Source: Hominilimicola fabiformis (lineage in GTDB: Bacteria > Bacillota > Clostridia > UBA1381). Taken from it: a stretch of 64,000 nt of DNA. The stretch is taken from the NCBI RefSeq assembly GCF_020687385.1, contig NZ_JAJEQM010000003.1, positions 62,001-126,000 of the forward strand. Direction: 5' to 3'. Under the pieces are notes generated by a model. That model was not told where the DNA came from and searched no databases. It worked only from the letters and a program-made list of their open reading frames with translations. Below are positions 15,807 to 24,901 of this stretch, in pieces. Every line of letters begins with the position of its first letter. Positions within the stretch are counted from its first letter, which is position 1. Both the position numbers and the translations under genes were made by a program.

Positions 15807-16578
15807 CAGAATCAATGACTTTCTTGACAAAATATGTGCAAGTGTGAAGTATAGAACAATGCACAGCGAAATACGTGAGGAATTTAAAAATCATATAGAT
15901 GAAGCGGTGTTTGAATTTGAAAAATTCAGCAGAGGTCACGAAGCGGCGGTGAATATGTCGCTTTCAAAATTGGGTAATGCAACGGAAATAGGCGAAGAAT
16001 TAAACCGTCAGTATCGTATGCCGTTTGACAACAAATTCGGTCTTGCAATATGGTCGGGTATTGTGACGTTAATCGTTTATACGGCATATCCGCTTATATA
16101 TAAAATTCAAAACAGAACGATAAATTTAAGAGGTTATGAAGCTGCCACTGTTATTATGCTGATTGTATTGCTTGGTTTGGTGAATTTCTTCTACTTAAGA
16201 CGAGGACGGCTGAAAATATCGGTGCGTGACTGGTTACATATAATGATAGGCTTTTTAAGCGGCTGGGTGATTTCAATGGTGTTACTGTTATCAACGTCGT
16301 GTATATCTAAATATGGGTATTACTTGTATTGTACCGATGTGAAAATACCGTTTGCACCGCTTTATGTACCATTTTTGCCTAAAGACCACTTGGTGTTCGG
16401 TGTAGAATTTTTCTGCTGGTGGTTTTGCTTTATGGTGTATATGATAGCCGTAAAAAGTCGAAGAAAAATAAAACCGTTTTCGGTGTTTACAAAGTTTAGC
16501 TGGGCAAGTGAGGGTATATTTTTTGAAGAAACAAAAGAACTGATAGACGGTCGGGACAAAAATAAACAGAATTATTAG
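15799..16578 (+). CDS. HAAS-domain membrane protein (PadR partner)
   Basis: A 259-residue protein with an alpha-helical N-terminal HAAS-like signalling domain (about residues 1-75: RINDFLDKICASVKY, EIREEFKNHIDEAV and LGNATEIGEELNRQY) followed by four or so membrane segments between residues 85 and 215. Such proteins are usually encoded with PadR regulators and are thought to relay membrane state to the regulator; that is family knowledge and not shown here. It overlaps the PadR gene by 8 bases and is followed after 11 bases by the secreted peptidase, so the three probably form one operon. Confidence 0.75.
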   Translation: MSDRINDFLDKICASVKYRTMHSEIREEFKNHIDEAVFEFEKFSRGHEAAVNMSLSKLGNATEIGEELNRQYRMPFDNKFGLAIWSGIVTLIVYTAYPLIYKIQNRTINLRGYEAATVIMLIVLLGLVNFFYLRRGRLKISVRDWLHIMIGFLSGWVISMVLLLSTSCISKYGYYLYCTDVKIPFAPLYVPFLPKDHLVFGVEFFCWWFCFMVYMIAVKSRRKIKPFSVFTKFSWASEGIFFEETKELIDGRDKNKQNY

Positions 16579-16589
16579 GAGGGAATTTT

Positions 16590-18563
16590 ATGAAAAAGAG
16601 AATTATATCAATTTTATTGGCTCTGTCAATGACAGTGAGTGCAGGTGCTGCGGTGCTTGCCGCACCGTCGGACATACCGCTTGAACAGAGGGCTATGGCG
16701 GTAGATACGATAAAAGCGGACAAGGCTATTGAAGCATTTGAAAGTGATTTGAAGAAATCGAACAATTATGACAAGGTGTTTGAAGATTATAAATCATTGA
16801 TGGATTTGTCGGTGGAAATATCGGACATTATGAACTTAAATTGGGCGGAAACCGAAAAGCTTAATTACGGTATGAATACAACATCTACGAGGGACGAGCT
16901 TGATAAAAATTACAACGAATGCAGTGAATACAGAGAAAAGATTGATGAGCTGGTAAAGTCAATTCTTGAAAGTAAATATGCTGATGAATTTAAAAAGTAT
17001 TGGGGCGATGACAAAACCGAAAAAGTCCAAAATATGAGCGGCATAGCAGATATGGCGGCGAAAGAGTTTAATGACAGATATTATGAGCTTCTAAATAAAA
17101 ATGCGGACGGCAAGGAGTTTGCAAGTCTGCTTAAAGAAGTGATTGCACATAATAAGAACGATGAAGAATTAGATGAAGAAACTGCTGAAAGATTACATAA
17201 AATAATCAACTATTGCAATAGTATTTCTGATTATGGGTATTATGTGAATAAATTCAACAATTACGGGGCACATCTTGGATTGACGGAGCTTAAAGGCGAA
17301 AATAATATTGAAAATCCGATTGAAAAACTTGTGTTTGTAGGTGAGATTAATGAGCGTTTGAAAAAAGCATATGACTATATGGTTAAAAACAATTTGTGCT
17401 TTTATGATGATAACGGAAAAGATATGGCAGGAGCTACATTCCAATTAATCGGAAGTGAAGATTCCGAAATTGTGGCATTTGGCGACAATGATGTTATGAG
17501 AACGCTTATACACGAATTCGGACATTATCAAAATTTTTTCGGGAAAGAAGTAGACAGTGAAGATTATTATTTCGGAACAGCTCATAGTTCGCCGATAGTT
17601 GAATTTGATTCGCAGATGTTTGAACTTATTGCAACTGATTATTATGATGAAATATACGGAGATAATGCAGGTGCAATGAAGTTTGATACTCTTGTATCTT
17701 GTTTTCAAATAGTCACGAGTGCAACAATGGCATACTTTGAAAATTCGTTATATAATGATAATGTACTTAAAATGAGCGACGAAGATTTGGACAAGGCGCT
17801 TACAAATCAGTTCGGTGAGGAATGGTATAAAACGTGCCAATTTTGTTTTACAAATCCGGGTACTTACTTAGGATATTCGCTGACTATGTTTAATGCGATA
17901 CAGGTATATGATATTTTCTTAAAGGACAAGCAAGCGGGTATAGACAAATATTTTGAGGCTTGTGCTTGTGAGGGTGATACATACGAGGAAGTAACCGAAA
18001 AACTCGGACTTGTCAGTGCGTTTGATGACAATGCCGCCGAATATTTAAAGAGCATTACAAATGATATTTTCAAAACAGAATATGGCATTGATTATGATAC
18101 GGCACTTGATTATTTTGAAAACGGTACATATTTGGGAAAGGTTTTTCCTACCGAACAAAAAGTATCTGTAAATGGCGGAGAAGCTCAAAAATTGATTGCG
18201 TATAACAGAGGCGGATTTAACTATATAAAAATTCGTGACCTTGCAAGACTGTTAAACGGTACAAGCAGTCAATTTGATGTGGAATATGATGAAACTGTTG
18301 GTAAAATCAACATTGTAACTGGTAAGCCGTATACGGCTAACGAAAATGATACAGATGAAATTGCGGAGGTTAAAACCGCCGGACAAAAAGCCGCCGGAAC
18401 ATATTCACTTTGTCGTAACGGTGAAAATGTGCGTTTCGGAGGAATGATTTTTGTGAACGGTTATAACTGTTTCTTGCTTAGAGGACTTGCTGAAAACAAG
18501 GTGCTTGGGATTAATGTTGACTATGACGAAGAAAAGAACACCGTTTTAATATACACCGAATAA
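16590..18563 (+). CDS. Secreted M3-like zinc metallopeptidase with copper-amine-oxidase-type stalk domain
   Basis: A 657-residue exported protein. The signal peptide MKKRIISILLALSMTVSAGAAV is cut near residue 25-30. The middle carries a zinc motif HEFGH at 308-312, with a likely third ligand Glu338 in IVEFDSQMFELIA, spaced as in M3 oligopeptidases (thimet/PepF). The C-terminal part (about residues 520-657) contains VSVNGGEAQKLIAYNRGG and IKIRDLARLLNG, a copper amine oxidase N-domain-like module used by Firmicutes as a surface or wall stalk; a similar module starts the protein at 59802-60947. There is no sortase signal. It follows PadR and HAAS genes closely. The substrate is unknown. Confidence 0.75.
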   Translation: MKKRIISILLALSMTVSAGAAVLAAPSDIPLEQRAMAVDTIKADKAIEAFESDLKKSNNYDKVFEDYKSLMDLSVEISDIMNLNWAETEKLNYGMNTTSTRDELDKNYNECSEYREKIDELVKSILESKYADEFKKYWGDDKTEKVQNMSGIADMAAKEFNDRYYELLNKNADGKEFASLLKEVIAHNKNDEELDEETAERLHKIINYCNSISDYGYYVNKFNNYGAHLGLTELKGENNIENPIEKLVFVGEINERLKKAYDYMVKNNLCFYDDNGKDMAGATFQLIGSEDSEIVAFGDNDVMRTLIHEFGHYQNFFGKEVDSEDYYFGTAHSSPIVEFDSQMFELIATDYYDEIYGDNAGAMKFDTLVSCFQIVTSATMAYFENSLYNDNVLKMSDEDLDKALTNQFGEEWYKTCQFCFTNPGTYLGYSLTMFNAIQVYDIFLKDKQAGIDKYFEACACEGDTYEEVTEKLGLVSAFDDNAAEYLKSITNDIFKTEYGIDYDTALDYFENGTYLGKVFPTEQKVSVNGGEAQKLIAYNRGGFNYIKIRDLARLLNGTSSQFDVEYDETVGKINIVTGKPYTANENDTDEIAEVKTAGQKAAGTYSLCRNGENVRFGGMIFVNGYNCFLLRGLAENKVLGINVDYDEEKNTVLIYTE

Positions 18564-18588
18564 TAAAACCAAAACAACTGATTTTTAA

Positions 18589-18618
18589 TTGACAAGCAAC
18601 AAAGGATAATGATATAAT
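18589..18618 (+). promoter_or_regulatory. Promoter for GH105 gene
   Basis: TTGACA (18589-18594), 18-bp spacer, TATAAT (18613-18618), then AAGGAGAG before the ATG. Confidence 0.75.
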
Positions 18619-18654
18619 AAACTAATAAGAAAAGTTTTTAAGGAGAGTAGTAAA

Positions 18655-20805
18655 ATGGGTTATTATTTTGATGACAGTCAAAGCATTAACGCTTACGAGG
18701 GCACTGACCCGCAGGCGATAATTTCATCGCTTGCATACAGATATATGGGACAAAATCTAAAGCACGGACTTTATTATCGTGCATACACAAACAATGGTAT
18801 CGTTCGTACAACTGATTACAGATACCTTGTTGATTTTAACAAGATTTTCCCTGACAGCAAGGACAAGGAATGTGTATGGGCATTCACAAAGTTCTATTCA
18901 GCCGGTAAATCTTCATTCGGTTGGGATATAAACTGTTTCGGACCTATGGTTGTATATGTAAACGGCGAAGTTGCATATAAGTCTGATATTTTCAAAGAGA
19001 GATATTCTGAAACTTCAACGCGTGTATTTATGGATGTTGAAGAAGGTTGGAACGACATCAGAATTCAGTTCAAAAAGACAAAGGCGGGCTTTGGCGGTCA
19101 GTTCGGTACATGGATCGGTAAGTGGGATATGTACACACTTATGCCGACAAAGGAACGTGACGGTCAAGAGGGCTTTGTATTTACAGAACTTGTTCCGGAC
19201 GATTATGTGCCTGAATTTGAAATCGGTATGAGCGAAAAGGACTTTGACAAAAAGCTTTATCCTGTAATAAACTGGTCTGACGACGAAATGAAAAAGGGTC
19301 AGCTGACTCGTATGTTCGGTACACCTAACGGTCAATACGCAGTAGGTTACACAAAGGTATTTGCTGACGATATTAACAACACAACACACAAGTTTACTCT
19401 TGATACAAAGGGTGAAACGGTTGTGTATATAAATAAGAAAGAAGTGTTCAAGACAAAAGGCGGCAAAGAAACTTTTGACGCTACACTTCCTCTTGGCACA
19501 TATGACGTATATGTAAAGTGCATTTGCGATGGCAACGACTGGGGGTACACACTTGAATGTGACACTGTTGAATTTGAAAGTGCGGCAAGAGTTAAGGGTA
19601 CAGATGACGTATGGATGTATATCGGTACATTCGTAAACGATTTTGAATTTCCGTTTGACACTGCGTCTGATATGCTTCACATTGTAGGTGAGCCTGCTAC
19701 ATATTGGAGATTGGACGCACCTGATACGTTTGTAAGACCGTATAACGAAAATACACTGTTCGGTCGTTGGAACTACCCATTGGGTGTTACAATGTACGGA
19801 CTTCTTCATACAGCCATTGCAATCGGATCGGAAGATATAAAGAATTACATAAAAGACCATGTTCAATTATGTATTGATACGCTTGAATATGCACTTTGGG
19901 ATAAAGAGCAGTACGGCGGTGCGACAAGTATACACAACTTGCTTACAAGTATCGACAGCCTTGACGACTGCGGTTCGTTTGCGTCAATGATGCTTGAAGT
20001 AAACAAGTATCTTGGACTTCGTGACGTAAAGAAAGTTGCCGATTATGTCGGTGATTATATTTACAACCACCAGTCAAGACTTGAGGACGGTACATTCTTC
20101 CGTAAGGAAATGATGCACCACTTCCATAATATGACTATGTGGGCGGATGATTTATATATGTCAGTTCCGTTCCTTGTAAGATATTCACAGTTTACAGGCG
20201 ACCAAAAGTATCTTGACGATGCGGCAAATCAGTTCTTCGGCTTTAAGAAACGTTTGTTTATGCCGGAAGAAAAGATTATGTCACACGTTTATGACTTTAA
20301 ATATGATTCAAAGACAAATGTTCCTTGGGGACGCGGTAACGGTTGGGTAGTGTTCTCAATGACAGAATTGCTTGAAGTCCTTCCTGAGGACCATCCAAAG
20401 AGAAACGACCTTATTGATTTCCTTAACACTTTGTGCGAGGGTTATCTTGCATTGCAGGACGATGAGGGAATGTGGCACCAGGTACTTAACGACCACGAAT
20501 CATATCCTGAAACATCTTGTACATCAATGTTTATATATGCGTTCTCAAGAGGTATTCGTTTCGGCTGGCTAAAGAATCCTGAAAAGTACGTTAAGGCTAT
20601 ATACAAGGCTTGGAAAGGTATTTCTAAGACAAGTGTTGACTCAAACGGTAACGTATACGGCGTATGTCGCGGAAGTGAGTTCTCGTTTATTGCCGACTAC
20701 TATAAGTATGAACTTGGCTGGAACTTAAACGATACACACGGTACAGGTATTGTTATGCTTGCGGGTATCGAAGTTATCAGACTTAACAAATTCTTAGCCG
20801 AATAA
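18655..20805 (+). CDS. GH105 unsaturated rhamnogalacturonyl hydrolase with N-terminal beta-domain
   Basis: A 716-residue cytoplasmic enzyme. The second half (about residues 360-716) is an alpha/alpha barrel of the GH105 YteR type, which removes the unsaturated galacturonyl residue left by rhamnogalacturonan lyases. The key motif WADDLYMSVPF contains Asp498, equivalent to the catalytic Asp of the DGLYM motif in YteR, and PWGRGNGWVVFSM is also a family mark. The first 350 residues are beta-rich and unrecognised, possibly two beta-sandwich modules, making this about twice the length of YteR. There is no signal peptide, so it handles imported oligosaccharide. It has its own promoter and terminator. 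Together with GH53 and GH112 it points to rhamnogalacturonan-I use. Confidence 0.88.
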   Translation: MGYYFDDSQSINAYEGTDPQAIISSLAYRYMGQNLKHGLYYRAYTNNGIVRTTDYRYLVDFNKIFPDSKDKECVWAFTKFYSAGKSSFGWDINCFGPMVVYVNGEVAYKSDIFKERYSETSTRVFMDVEEGWNDIRIQFKKTKAGFGGQFGTWIGKWDMYTLMPTKERDGQEGFVFTELVPDDYVPEFEIGMSEKDFDKKLYPVINWSDDEMKKGQLTRMFGTPNGQYAVGYTKVFADDINNTTHKFTLDTKGETVVYINKKEVFKTKGGKETFDATLPLGTYDVYVKCICDGNDWGYTLECDTVEFESAARVKGTDDVWMYIGTFVNDFEFPFDTASDMLHIVGEPATYWRLDAPDTFVRPYNENTLFGRWNYPLGVTMYGLLHTAIAIGSEDIKNYIKDHVQLCIDTLEYALWDKEQYGGATSIHNLLTSIDSLDDCGSFASMMLEVNKYLGLRDVKKVADYVGDYIYNHQSRLEDGTFFRKEMMHHFHNMTMWADDLYMSVPFLVRYSQFTGDQKYLDDAANQFFGFKKRLFMPEEKIMSHVYDFKYDSKTNVPWGRGNGWVVFSMTELLEVLPEDHPKRNDLIDFLNTLCEGYLALQDDEGMWHQVLNDHESYPETSCTSMFIYAFSRGIRFGWLKNPEKYVKAIYKAWKGISKTSVDSNGNVYGVCRGSEFSFIADYYKYELGWNLNDTHGTGIVMLAGIEVIRLNKFLAE

Positions 20806-20830
20806 AACTTTTAGTCATAATTAACAAATA

Positions 20831-20862
20831 AAAATGACGGACTAAAATCCGTCATTTTTTTA
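20831..20862 (+). terminator. Intrinsic terminator after GH105 gene
   Basis: Stem AAAATGACGGA (20831-20841) / TCCGTCATTTT (20848-20858) followed by T residues. Confidence 0.85.
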
Positions 20863-20902
20863 TCGTTAAATTGAACAAAAAACCACTGATTTTTTTATGG
20901 AC

Positions 20903-20945
20903 TTTTAAACGGTTGAAGTGTTATTATAAGTAATACCGTTTTAAA
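20903..20945. promoter_or_regulatory. Long imperfect dyad upstream of sugar importer 2
   Basis: Arms TTTTAAACGGT (20903-20913) and ACCGTTTTAAA (20935-20945) match at 10 of 11 positions around a 21-base centre that is itself partly symmetric. It lies in the 368-base gap between the GH105 gene and the importer, about 90 bases before the importer's -35. It could be a distal operator or a transcript hairpin. The rest of the gap, apart from the terminator and promoter, shows nothing recognisable. Confidence 0.35.
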
Positions 20946-21035
20946 TATATTTATGCGAAAACATAATTTGAGTGGTGAATTTATACAAAACCACAAAAAA
21001 AATTAATAATTTTTGCAGTTTATTCACAAAATCTA

Positions 21036-21064
21036 TTGCAAAAGTTAATAAAATAAGCTATAAT
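21036..21064 (+). promoter_or_regulatory. Promoter of sugar importer 2
   Basis: TTGCAA (21036-21041), 17-bp spacer, TATAAT (21059-21064). A leader of about 100 bases follows, ending with GGGAGGG before the ATG. No known riboswitch was recognised in it. Confidence 0.7.
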
Positions 21065-21173
21065 ATATTTATCAGTTTTTAGTCTTTGTGCAATTTGCGG
21101 ATACTTGCCCGGTTTCTGCTGATTTCAATTGACTTGAAACAACAACAGTAAACTTTTTTAGGGAGGGTCTACT

Positions 21174-22160
21174 ATGGCTAAAGCTCAGAAAGTCGTGCTT
21201 TCACCTGAGGAGAAAGCAGAGGCGAAACAAAAAAGATGGGCACAAATAAAGAGAGATAAGTGGATGTACTTATTATTATTGCCCGGTTTTTTGTATTTTA
21301 TAATCTTTAAGATTGTTCCGATGTGGGGTATTCTTATTTCTTTCAAAGATTACTACGCAGGAATTCCGTTCTTCGGTTCAAACTTCTTTAACGGTTGGAT
21401 TGGTTTTGATAACTTCAAGAACTTCTTTACAGACTCAAGTTTCTTGCAACTGTTGAGAAACACTCTAATCATTTCGGGAATGAACATTATATTCTTCTTC
21501 CCGTTGCCGATTGTTTTGGCACTGTTACTTAATGAAATCAAAGTACAATGGTATAAGAAAGTTCTTCAAACACTTGTTTATGTACCTCACTTTGTATCAA
21601 TGGTTGTCATCGCATCTATCACATTCATGCTTGTTAAGACTCCGTCAATGGAGGGTATGAGCGGTGGTGCGCTTTATGAAATCGTAAAGTCAATGACAGG
21701 TAAAAACCTAAATGCACTTGGAAGTCCTATCGCAATTTATTGGGTACTTCTTATCCAAAACATTTGGAAGGAAACAGGTTGGGGCACAATCATCTTCCTT
21801 GCAGCTTTGGCAGGTGTTGACGTAGAACAATACGAGGCAGCTATCGTTGACGGTGCTAGCCGTTTCCAACAGCTTATATACATAACATTGCCGGCAATCA
21901 TGGGCACAGTTGTTACAATGTTTATCTTGCGTATGGGTAGCGTTCTTGATACAGGTTTTGAGCAAATCATCCTTATGCAGAATGACCTAAACAGAATCAC
22001 ATCAGAAACATTCGATACATACGTTTATCAAATAGGTAGAGTACAGGGTAACTACGGTTATTCAACTGCCGTAAGTTTGTTTAAATCTGTAATCAGTATC
22101 ATATGTATTCAGACAGCTAACCGTCTTGCTAAGAAGGCCGGTCAGGATGGTCTATTCTAA
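21174..22160 (+). CDS. Carbohydrate ABC transporter permease, LplB-like (importer 2)
   Basis: A 328-residue CUT1 permease with a charged cytoplasmic N-terminus (residues 1-30) and six membrane segments. The EAA loop reads YEAAIVDGASRFQQLIYITLP near residue 222 (core: EAAIVDGASRF). It is more heavily expressed by appearance than importer 1: codon choice is biased to a narrow set (CTA, CTT, ACA, GCA) and the ribosome binding site is GGGAGGG. It heads a permease-permease-lipoprotein operon that lies just behind the GH105 gene, so unsaturated rhamnogalacturonan oligosaccharides are the inferred cargo. No ATPase gene is adjacent. Confidence 0.9.
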   Translation: MAKAQKVVLSPEEKAEAKQKRWAQIKRDKWMYLLLLPGFLYFIIFKIVPMWGILISFKDYYAGIPFFGSNFFNGWIGFDNFKNFFTDSSFLQLLRNTLIISGMNIIFFFPLPIVLALLLNEIKVQWYKKVLQTLVYVPHFVSMVVIASITFMLVKTPSMEGMSGGALYEIVKSMTGKNLNALGSPIAIYWVLLIQNIWKETGWGTIIFLAALAGVDVEQYEAAIVDGASRFQQLIYITLPAIMGTVVTMFILRMGSVLDTGFEQIILMQNDLNRITSETFDTYVYQIGRVQGNYGYSTAVSLFKSVISIICIQTANRLAKKAGQDGLF

Positions 22161-22180
22161 TAGAAGGAGGAAAATAAGAC

Positions 22181-23062
22181 ATGATTAGTATAAAAAGAAG
22201 AAGTGTCGGTGATATAATTGCTAATGTGGTAATATACATATTACTTACTCTTATAGCGGTTATCATGGTTATACCTTTCATATACGTTATTGCAGCGTCT
22301 TTTGCGACTGAAGCGGAAATTCAAACAAGACCGATTTTCTTTATTCCTGATAGTCCTACTCTTGACGCTTATGCAAGAATTTTTGATATGAACGATATGG
22401 GTACAAGAGTATTCCATTCATTGTTAATTTCAGTATGTGTAACAGCAATAGGTACATTTATTAACCTATTCTTTACAACAACAATGGCATACGGTCTTTC
22501 AAGATCAAATCTTATAGGTAAAAAACCACTGCTTAATATGGTTCTTTTCACAATGGTATTTGGCGGCGGTATGATTCCGTTGTTCTTGGTTGTTAAAGGA
22601 CTTGGTATGTACGATACATATTCAGCACTTATTTTGCCGGGGGCAATCAGTGCGTATAATATGATTATCGTAAGAAACTTCTTTATGGAACTTCCTAGAG
22701 AACTTGAAGAGGCCGCATCTATCGACGGATGCAGTGACATTGGTATCTTCATAAAGATAGCACTTCCGTTGTCACTTCCGTGTTTGGCTACATTCGGTCT
22801 GTTCTATGCGGTTGGTCACTGGAACAACTACTTTGGTGCTCTTCTATATCTTGAAGATTCAACAAAGTTCCCATTCCAGCTTGTGCTTAGAAATATCGTA
22901 ATGCAGACAGCTGAAACACAAACTGACCCGAATGCACTTATTCCGGAAGATACATTGAAGATGGCTGTTATCGTTATCGGTACAGTTCCTATTCTTATCG
23001 TATATCCGTTCCTACAAAAGCACTTCGCAGCAGGTGTTATGGTCGGTGCCGTTAAGGGTTAA
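22181..23062 (+). CDS. Carbohydrate ABC transporter permease, LplC-like (importer 2)
   Basis: A 293-residue CUT1 permease, second half of the importer 2 channel, with six membrane segments, the EAA loop LEEAASIDGCSDIGIFIKIALP near residue 170 (core: EEAASIDGCSD) and the tail FAAGVMVGAVKG. It starts 20 bases after its partner with an AGGAGG site. It is clearly paralogous to the permease at 10771-11646, most obviously in the EAA loop and the tail, so the two importers arose by duplication of one system or come from one family. Confidence 0.9.
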   Translation: MISIKRRSVGDIIANVVIYILLTLIAVIMVIPFIYVIAASFATEAEIQTRPIFFIPDSPTLDAYARIFDMNDMGTRVFHSLLISVCVTAIGTFINLFFTTTMAYGLSRSNLIGKKPLLNMVLFTMVFGGGMIPLFLVVKGLGMYDTYSALILPGAISAYNMIIVRNFFMELPRELEEAASIDGCSDIGIFIKIALPLSLPCLATFGLFYAVGHWNNYFGALLYLEDSTKFPFQLVLRNIVMQTAETQTDPNALIPEDTLKMAVIVIGTVPILIVYPFLQKHFAAGVMVGAVKG

Positions 23063-23170
23063 TTAAGAGAGTTAATTTAAGAAAATAATTTTTTTGGTAG
23101 TTTAAAATGAATTATTGCGGCATAGCCGCTTAATTAGAGAAAAACATATATTTTTAAGGAGGAAAATACA

Positions 23171-24685
23171 ATGACACAAACTTGGAAGAAGATTGCTACT
23201 GTTTCACTTGCAGCAGTAATGCTTACAGGTTCACTTGCCGGCTGCGGTCAAAAAGCAGTTTCTATCGACAAGGAAAATCCATCAATTAATGTTATGACAA
23301 AGGCTTACAATACAGAATCAGCATCACCGGACAGCCCTGTTCTTCAAAAACTTGAAGAATTTCTTGGTACAAAGCTAAATATCACTTGGGTACCGTCAAC
23401 AAGCTATGACGAAAAGGTTACAGCTGCGATGGGTTCAGGTGAATATCCACAGGTTATGCTTGTTGGTTCAAGAAGTTCAAGCGTTATTCAAAACTCAAGA
23501 GCAGGTACATTCTGGGATATTACAGATAAGCTAACAGATGCTGAAAAGTTCCCAAATCTTGCTCAAACAGATCCAACTGTAAACCACAACACATCAATCG
23601 ACGGTAAAGTTTACGGTGTATATCGTTCAAGAGAACTTGGTAGAGCCGGCGTTTCAATCAGAAAAGACTGGCTTGATAAGCTTGGTCTTGAACAGCCAAA
23701 GACTATAGATGATTTCTATAATGTACTAAAGGCTTTTAAGGAACAGGATCCTGACGGTAACGGTGCTAATGATACATACGGTATGATCGTTACAGATTAC
23801 CTTAACGGTCCTCTTAACAATATTGCTATTTGGATGGGCGCTCCTAACCAGTATGGTCTAAAGGACGGCAAGCTTGCTCCTGCATTTATGTTTGACGAAT
23901 ATCTTGAGGCACTTAAGTTCATGAACAAGTGCTATAACGAAGGTCTTATCAACCAAGATATGGCTACATATTCATCAGATAAGTGGAATGAGCAGTTCCT
24001 ATCAGGTAAAGCCGGTGTAATCATCGACGTTGCCGACAGAGCAAGAAGACTTGCACAAAATATCCAAGCTATCGATCCTAACGCAGTTGTTGACGTATTC
24101 GGTTACGTTACAAAGGACGCAAGCTCAGAACCAAGAACACTTCCTACAACAGGTTATGACGGATACTATGTATTCCCTAAGACATCTGTTGCTACAGAAG
24201 AAGACCTTGACTTCATTCTTGGCGTAATGGATAAGGCTAATGAACAGGAAGCTCTAAACCTAATGAACTACGGTATCGAAGGCAGAAACTATGACCTTGA
24301 CGCTGACGGTTATGTAGTTAAGAAGGACGATGCTAACCTAACTAAAGAATATAACGACCTTAACCAATTCTCAACAGGTATAGTTGCTACAGAACTTCAA
24401 ATTAAGTATGCAACAGACGTTGCTGAAAAGATTCAGGAAGTTTATGATGAAAACAAACTTCACACAGTTGCTAACCCTGCTGAACCATATGTATCAGATA
24501 CATATTCAACAAGAGGTCCACAACTTGACGCTATCATGAGTGAGGCTAATACTAAGTTCATCGTTGGTCAAATCAGCGAAGACGAGTGGAAGGCTCAAAG
24601 AGACAGATGGCTACAACAAGGTGGTCAAAAGGTTATCGACGAACTAAACAAGGCTTATGAAGAAGACGATTCAGTTCAGAAATAA
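23171..24685 (+). CDS. Extracellular solute-binding lipoprotein, LplA-like (importer 2)
   Basis: A 504-residue sugar-binding lipoprotein. The lipobox LAGC places the acylated cysteine at residue 25 in MLTGSLAGCGQ. Characteristic stretches include RAGVSIRKDWLDKLGL, QEQDPDGNGANDTYG-like calcium-site sequence (DPDGNGANDTYG) and a C-terminal EDEWKAQRDRWLQQGG helix. The 108-base gap to the upstream permease is longer than within the rest of the operon. No strong hairpin was seen in it, though lipoproteins of such operons are often made in excess. A terminator follows the stop. Cargo is inferred to be pectin oligosaccharide. Confidence 0.9.
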   Translation: MTQTWKKIATVSLAAVMLTGSLAGCGQKAVSIDKENPSINVMTKAYNTESASPDSPVLQKLEEFLGTKLNITWVPSTSYDEKVTAAMGSGEYPQVMLVGSRSSSVIQNSRAGTFWDITDKLTDAEKFPNLAQTDPTVNHNTSIDGKVYGVYRSRELGRAGVSIRKDWLDKLGLEQPKTIDDFYNVLKAFKEQDPDGNGANDTYGMIVTDYLNGPLNNIAIWMGAPNQYGLKDGKLAPAFMFDEYLEALKFMNKCYNEGLINQDMATYSSDKWNEQFLSGKAGVIIDVADRARRLAQNIQAIDPNAVVDVFGYVTKDASSEPRTLPTTGYDGYYVFPKTSVATEEDLDFILGVMDKANEQEALNLMNYGIEGRNYDLDADGYVVKKDDANLTKEYNDLNQFSTGIVATELQIKYATDVAEKIQEVYDENKLHTVANPAEPYVSDTYSTRGPQLDAIMSEANTKFIVGQISEDEWKAQRDRWLQQGGQKVIDELNKAYEEDDSVQK

Positions 24686-24716
24686 TTGATTTTGACTGAC
24701 TTAATTAGTTAATATT

Positions 24717-24757
24717 AAACCACTTGTTCAATGTTATGTTGGACAAGTGGTTTTTTT
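24717..24757 (+). terminator. Intrinsic terminator after importer 2 operon
   Basis: Stem AAACCACTTGT (24717-24727) / ACAAGTGGTTT (24743-24753) followed by T residues. Confidence 0.85.
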
Positions 24758-24901
24758 GTTGGATTTTATAATTTATTTATATTTGTTTATAAATTATTTA
24801 GAATTGTATTATATAATGTTTATAAAGAACAGATAGAATATAATCATAAGGTACCTTATAGAAATAATAGACAGTGTTTGGGATAGAAAGGAATGATTAA
24901 A

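Noticed and set aside
19015-19866. Long 283-residue minus-strand ORF inside the GH105 gene
   Set aside because: It lies fully within a well-supported gene, has no family similarity, and is cysteine- and histidine-rich in the way antisense frames of this codon usage are.
4200-24685. Prophage, integrative element or horizontally transferred island over the pectin genes
   Set aside because: No integrase, tRNA target, attachment repeats or sharp base-composition change were seen; the two MITE-like copies are not at island edges.
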